The position numbers were made by a program, and so were the translations under genes. A DNA stretch of 64,000 bases. Origin: Cupriavidus pauculus (GTDB lineage: Bacteria > Pseudomonadota > Gammaproteobacteria > Burkholderiales > Burkholderiaceae). Position 1 is the stretch's first letter, and every line of letters starts with the position of its first letter. Positions 60,075-64,000 of the stretch are shown here, in pieces. The stretch covers positions 310,001 to 374,000 of the forward strand of contig NZ_BPUO01000001.1 in NCBI RefSeq assembly GCF_022179805.1, written 5' to 3'. The notes under the pieces are model-generated. The model had not been told where the DNA came from. It did not search any database and saw nothing but the letters and a program-made list of their open reading frames with translations.

Positions 60075-61271
60075 ATGAGTTTGTTTTCTGCCGTCGAGAT
60101 GGCCCCGCGCGACCCGATCCTGGGCCTGAATGAAGCATTCAATGCCGATACGCGTCCCACCAAGGTGAATCTGGGCGTTGGCGTGTACTTCACCGACGAA
60201 GGGAAAATTCCGCTGCTGCGCGCCGTCCAGGAAGCCGAAAAGGCCCGCCTGACCACTGCCACCCCGCGTGGCTACCTGCCGATCGAGGGCATCGCCGCCT
60301 ACGACCAGGCCGTGCAGACCCTGCTGTTCGGCAAGGATTCGGCCCTGATCACCGAAGGCCGCGTTGTGACGGCTCAGGCACTTGGCGGCACTGGCGCCCT
60401 AAAGATCGGCGCCGACTTCCTGAAGCGCCTGTACCCGAACGCATCGGTCGCCATCAGCGACCCGAGCTGGGAAAACCACCGCGCGCTGTTCGAAGCCGCC
60501 GGCTTCCCGGTCGTCAACTACACGTACTACGATGCCCCGTCGCACGGCCTGAACTTCGCCGGCATGGTGGAATCGCTGAAGTCGTACCCGGCCAACACGG
60601 TCGTCGTGCTGCACGCCTGCTGCCACAACCCGACCGGCGTGGACCTGAACGACGCCCAGTGGAAGCAAGTGGTGGAACTGGTCAAGGAACGCAACCTGAT
60701 CCCGTTCCTGGACATGGCTTACCAGGGCTTTGCCGAGGGCATCGAGCCGGACGGCGCCGCCGTGCGTCTGTTTGCCGAATCGGGCCTGCCGTTCTTCGTG
60801 TCGAGCTCGTTCTCGAAGAGCTTCTCGCTGTACGGCGAGCGCGTGGGCGCGCTGTCGATCGTCACGACGGGCAAGGAAGAAGCCCAGCGCGTGATGTCGC
60901 AGATCAAGCGTGTGATCCGCACGAACTACTCGAACCCGCCGACCCATGGCGGCACCGTGGTGGCCACCGTGCTGAACAGCCCGGAACTGCGCGCCATGTG
61001 GGAGCAGGAACTGGGCGAAATGCGCGACCGCATCAAGCTGATGCGCAACGCACTGGTGGACAAGCTGGCTGCCAAGGGCGTGCCGGGCGACTTCTCGTTC
61101 GTGAAGGCGCAGCGCGGCATGTTCTCGTACTCGGGCCTGACGTCGGCCCAGGTGGATATCCTGCGTAACGAACACGGCATCTATGCCGTGGGCACGGGCC
61201 GCATCTGCGTGGCCGCGCTGAACAGCCGCAACATCGACGCCGTGGTGAACGCCATCGCCGCCGTGTACTAA
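60075..61271 (+). CDS. tyrB: Aromatic amino acid aminotransferase
   Basis: A 398-residue class I PLP aminotransferase, close to TyrB/AspC. PLP Lys in SSSFSKSFSLYGERVG (about 244), and HACCHNPTGVDL (about 178) for cofactor binding. Substrates are aromatic amino acids or aspartate with 2-oxoglutarate; TyrB versus AspC cannot be settled by eye. The ATG at 60075 (MSLFSAVEMAPRDPILG) is the family start; the open frame extends 34 codons upstream. Confidence 0.92.
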   Translation: MSLFSAVEMAPRDPILGLNEAFNADTRPTKVNLGVGVYFTDEGKIPLLRAVQEAEKARLTTATPRGYLPIEGIAAYDQAVQTLLFGKDSALITEGRVVTAQALGGTGALKIGADFLKRLYPNASVAISDPSWENHRALFEAAGFPVVNYTYYDAPSHGLNFAGMVESLKSYPANTVVVLHACCHNPTGVDLNDAQWKQVVELVKERNLIPFLDMAYQGFAEGIEPDGAAVRLFAESGLPFFVSSSFSKSFSLYGERVGALSIVTTGKEEAQRVMSQIKRVIRTNYSNPPTHGGTVVATVLNSPELRAMWEQELGEMRDRIKLMRNALVDKLAAKGVPGDFSFVKAQRGMFSYSGLTSAQVDILRNEHGIYAVGTGRICVAALNSRNIDAVVNAIAAVY

Positions 61272-61302
61272 AAAGCAACACCTGCCCCCACGGGGCGGTG
61301 CC

Positions 61303-61338
61303 AAAGGCGACCTGGAGGCCACTCCGGTCGCCTTTTTT
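61303..61338 (+). terminator. Intrinsic terminator
   Basis: AAAGGCGACC and GGTCGCCTTTTTT form a stem followed by a T-run, 31 bases after the aminotransferase gene. Confidence 0.85.
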
Positions 61339-61429
61339 GTTCCTGCAGACCGGTGTCATCCGGATTTAGCGCCAATGTCCTATTGTTTTCAGCGCTTGGC
61401 GAAGTAACTTTGAAGAATATGCTGCAAAG

Positions 61430-61446
61430 CACGATCGTTCGATTGC
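61430..61446. promoter_or_regulatory. TetR-type operator candidate (site 2)
   Basis: CACGATCGTTCGATTGC: 15 of 17 bases match the sequence before the acyl-CoA synthetase gene. It lies just before CATAAT (61450-61455), a possible -10 for phaZ. Confidence 0.5.
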
Positions 61447-61504
61447 GTGCATAATCGGTTGCGCGACAAGCACTCGCGACATGAAAGGTTAGACAGGTAC
61501 CAGC

Positions 61505-62743
61505 ATGCTTTATCAACTGCATGAATTCCAGCGCTCGATGCTGAACCCGCTGACCGCGTGGGCCCAGGCGACCGCCAAGACATTTACGAATCCCCTCAGC
61601 CCCCTTTCCCTGCTGCCGGGCGCGCCCCGCATGGCAGCCGGATATGAGCTGCTGTACCGGCTCGGCAAGGAGTACGAAAAACCGTCCTTCGACATCAAGG
61701 CGGTTCGGTCCAACGGCCGGGACATCCCCATCGTCGAGCAAACCGTGCTGGAAAAGCCGTTTTGCAAGCTGGTGCGCTTCAAGCGCTACGCCGACGATCC
61801 GGAAACCATCAAGCTGCTCAAGGACGAGCCGGTGGTGCTGGTCTGCGCGCCGCTGTCCGGCCACCATGCCACGCTGCTGCGCGACACTGTGCGCACGTTG
61901 CTCCAGGATCACAAGGTTTATGTGACCGACTGGGTGGATGCCCGCATGGTCCCGGTGGAAGACGGCGTTTTCCACCTGTCGGACTACATCTACTACATCC
62001 AGGAATTCATCCGCCATATCGGCGCCGAAAACGTGCACGTGGTCTCGGTCTGCCAGCCCACCGTACCGGTGCTGGCGGCGATTTCGCTGATGGCCTCGGC
62101 CGGCGAGAAGACGCCGCGCACCATGACGATGATGGGTGGCCCGATCGATGCCCGGAAGAGCCCGACCTCTGTCAATTCGCTGGCGACGAACAAGTCGTTC
62201 GAATGGTTCGAAAATAATGTGATCTACACGGTACCCGCGAACTATCCGGGGCATGGCCGCAAGGTCTACCCGGGCTTCCTGCAGCACGCAGGGTTCGTGG
62301 CGATGAATCCGGACCGCCACCTGTCGTCGCACTACGACTACTACCTGAACCTGATCGAGGGCGACGCCGACGACGCGGAAGCGCACGTGCGCTTCTACGA
62401 CGAGTACAACGCGGTGCTGGACATGGCTGCCGAGTACTACCTCGACACGATCCGCGAGGTGTTCCAGGAATTCCGCCTGGCCAACGGCACGTGGGAAATC
62501 GACGGCGATCCGGTGCGTCCACAGGACATCAAGAGCACGGCGCTGCTGACCATCGAAGGCGAGCTCGACGATATCTCGGGCGCCGGCCAGACCGCTGCGG
62601 CGCATGACCTGTGCGCCGGCATCGCCAAGGCGCGCAAGCAACATATCACCGCGCCGAAGTGCGGCCACTACGGGATTTTCTCGGGCCGTCGCTGGCGCGA
62701 GAACATCTATCCGGAACTGCGCGACTTCATCCGCAAGTACTGA
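61505..62743 (+). CDS. phaZ: Intracellular poly(3-hydroxybutyrate) depolymerase
   Basis: A 412-residue alpha/beta-hydrolase-fold depolymerase that mobilises stored PHB, like PhaZ1 of Ralstonia eutropha. It has no signal peptide, as expected for the intracellular type. The nucleophile is Cys in VVSVCQPTVPVL (about residue 183), the marker of this class, with the late His in PKCGHYGIFSG. The gene stands alone, with the TetR gene convergent on it. Confidence 0.95.
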   Translation: MLYQLHEFQRSMLNPLTAWAQATAKTFTNPLSPLSLLPGAPRMAAGYELLYRLGKEYEKPSFDIKAVRSNGRDIPIVEQTVLEKPFCKLVRFKRYADDPETIKLLKDEPVVLVCAPLSGHHATLLRDTVRTLLQDHKVYVTDWVDARMVPVEDGVFHLSDYIYYIQEFIRHIGAENVHVVSVCQPTVPVLAAISLMASAGEKTPRTMTMMGGPIDARKSPTSVNSLATNKSFEWFENNVIYTVPANYPGHGRKVYPGFLQHAGFVAMNPDRHLSSHYDYYLNLIEGDADDAEAHVRFYDEYNAVLDMAAEYYLDTIREVFQEFRLANGTWEIDGDPVRPQDIKSTALLTIEGELDDISGAGQTAAAHDLCAGIAKARKQHITAPKCGHYGIFSGRRWRENIYPELRDFIRKY

Positions 62744-62763
62744 TCCGGACTGGCAGCCATAGG

Positions 62764-62794
62764 AAAACGCCCGCGAGACTCTCGCGGGCGTTTT
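62764..62794. terminator. Bidirectional intrinsic terminator
   Basis: AAAACGCCCGCGAG and CTCGCGGGCGTTTT form a perfect 14-bp stem with a three-base loop, followed by one more T, between phaZ and the convergent TetR gene. Confidence 0.9.
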
Positions 62795-62816
62795 TCATTT
62801 GGGGAGGCGAATCAGA

Positions 62817-63452
62817 CTACCGGTTGGTCAGGTAGGACAGCAGCATGTCCGTGTGCAGGTCGGCAAAGCGCGCATGTTCTTCTTCCGACGCCACGTCGCG
62901 GCCGATGACCGCGCTGATGGTGTACCGGTTCGACAGCACGTAGTAGCCCAGCGCCGAGATCGTCAGATAGAACTGGGGCACGTCGATGTTGTCGCGGAAC
63001 TTGCCCTGCTGCTGCCCGCGCCGGATGATCTCCGCCAGCACGTCCACGATGGGATTGATCAGCTGATGCAGTTGTGCCGACTTCTTCAGGTGGCGCGCCT
63101 CGTGCAGGTTCTCGCTGTTCACCAGCCGGATGAATTCGGGATGGGCGTAATACCAGTCCCACACAAAGCGGGCCAGCTTGCGCACCGCCGCCTCCGGATC
63201 TTCGTCGGTGATATGCAACTGCTCCTCGGCGGCACGGAACTCGGCGTACTGCTTTTCGAGCACGGCCAGGAACAGGCCTTCCTTGCTGCCGTAGTAGTAA
63301 TACAGCATGCGCTCGTTGGTCTCGGCCCGGCGCGCGATCTGGTCGACGCGTGCGCCGGCCAGCCCGCCCTTGGCAAACTCCTCGGTAGCAGCCGCCATGA
63401 TGCGCCGGCGCGTGCCTTCAGGATCCCGCTTGGTTTTTGGCTCGTTCGACAT
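62817..63452 (-). CDS. TetR-family transcriptional regulator
   Basis: A 211-residue regulator. N-terminal TetR helix-turn-helix (GTRRRIMAAATEEFAKGG, about 13-30, and VDQIARRAETNERMLYYYY, about 36-54); the C-terminal ligand domain is of the TetR_C_6/RutR-like sort. Ligand unknown. Convergent with phaZ and divergent from the RnfB gene. A role in PHB or fatty-acid use is possible given the shared operator-like sites but is inference only. Confidence 0.9.
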   Translation of the reverse strand: MSNEPKTKRDPEGTRRRIMAAATEEFAKGGLAGARVDQIARRAETNERMLYYYYGSKEGLFLAVLEKQYAEFRAAEEQLHITDEDPEAAVRKLARFVWDWYYAHPEFIRLVNSENLHEARHLKKSAQLHQLINPIVDVLAEIIRRGQQQGKFRDNIDVPQFYLTISALGYYVLSNRYTISAVIGRDVASEEEHARFADLHTDMLLSYLTNR

Positions 63453-63646
63453 GAATATCTGATCTGTCAGTTGCGCGGATTATGGCACAGCCCGTCATCC
63501 GCCCCGGGCCCCTCTTCCCGAATGGATGACGCCGCATGATCCCCTTTTCTGCAGCGCGGCGAAATCGGGGATAATCCTTGCCGCACACACGCCCACAGAG
63601 GCGCGCATTATTCCAGCCGTCCCCCCCTGAATTCCGTTTCGCCGTC

Positions 63647-64000
63647 GTGACCCGTTCCCCAACCGCCGCCGACGCCAGTCGCCTGGCAGATCGTCTCGAA
63701 GCCCTGCTGCCCCAGACCCAGTGCACCAAGTGCGGGTTCGACGGCTGCCGTCCCTATGCCGAGGCCATGGCCACCGGCGAAGCCGCGCCCAACCGCTGTC
63801 CGCCTGGTGGCGCCGAGGGCATCGTCCGGTTGTCGGCATTGCTCGAAACCGTGCCCCAGCCGCTGGACCCGGTACGCGGCGTGGAACAGCCGCGCGCCGT
63901 GGCCCTGATCGACGAATCGCTGTGCATCGGCTGCACGCTCTGCATCCAGGCCTGCCCGGTGGACGCCATCGTCGGCGCGCCCAAGCAGATGCACACCGTG
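63647..64000 (+). CDS. RnfB-type electron transport ferredoxin subunit (partial)
   Basis: The window ends inside this gene; 118 residues are seen and no stop. It has an Fe-S motif CTKCGFDGC with a following Cys in NRCPPGG (4Fe-4S domain) and a ferredoxin motif [16 protein letters not shown]. This is the soluble betaproteobacterial RnfB type: the N-terminal membrane anchor of E. coli RsxB is missing. Start is GTG 63647, without a clear ribosome binding site. Confidence 0.85.
   Translation, partial: MTRSPTAADASRLADRLEALLPQTQCTKCGFDGCRPYAEAMATGEAAPNRCPPGGAEGIVRLSALLETVPQPLDPVRGVEQPRAVALIDESLCIGCTLCIQACPVDAIVGAPKQMHTV

Overview
The window is GC-rich chromosomal DNA from a betaproteobacterium of the Burkholderiaceae, most likely the Cupriavidus/Ralstonia lineage. 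Evidence for this is the intracellular poly(3-hydroxybutyrate) depolymerase, the complete Isc operon with a low-molecular-weight tyrosine phosphatase beside it, the edd/hexR pair, the dapA-bamC and pyrG-kdsA-eno-ftsB gene orders, and strong GC bias at third codon positions. The genus is inferred from gene content and was not checked by any search. I see about 62 protein genes, no tRNA or rRNA, no CRISPR array and no insertion sequence.

Layout. 1-1.0 kb: a HicAB toxin-antitoxin module with a palindromic operator. 1.2-5.0 kb: mutS overlapping a secreted metallophosphoesterase-like gene. 5.1-7.4 kb: slyD and roxA diverging from an 11-base gap, then a small Ala/Pro-rich lipoprotein. 7.4-13.6 kb (minus strand): PHP phosphatase, yciO, an M50 protease, a methyltransferase, dapA, bamC and an MBL hydrolase. 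13.7-20.9 kb: ferredoxin-NADP reductase, alpha/beta hydrolase, acyl-CoA synthetase, DUF455, gamma carbonic anhydrase, hslO and a lipoprotein. 21-25.9 kb (minus): pyrG-kdsA-DUF1330-eno-ftsB. 26-31.3 kb (minus): the Anbu proteasome-like cluster (circularly permuted ATP-grasp, alpha-E, transglutaminase-like, Anbu), preceded by an alpha/beta hydrolase. 31.7-35.5 kb: gntK and edd of the Entner-Doudoroff pathway, divergent from hexR. 35.5-40.9 kb (minus): lolC-lolD-tatD-comEC. 41-48.5 kb: rpfE-like gene, recJ, a degenerate LytM lipoprotein, prfB with its programmed frameshift, an SDR and lysS. 48.8-50.6 kb: two envelope proteins. 50.7-57.7 kb (minus): tyrosine phosphatase, then iscR-iscS-iscU-iscA-hscB-hscA-fdx-iscX, with two small paralogue-like genes upstream. 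57.8-64 kb: uvrB, an aromatic aminotransferase, phaZ, a TetR regulator and the start of an RnfB-type gene that runs off the window.

Most genes are housekeeping. The points most worth a second look are the Anbu/ATP-grasp/alpha-E/transglutaminase cluster, whose product is unknown; a family of composite inverted-repeat elements (three copies of about 120-128 bp plus solo hairpins) found only between genes; identical HexR-type operators between edd and hexR, together with a histone-H1-like tail on HexR; a 17-bp operator-like sequence shared by the acyl-CoA synthetase and PHB depolymerase promoters, with a TetR gene next to the latter; a HicB-type operator; and an outer-membrane protein made of two similar halves.
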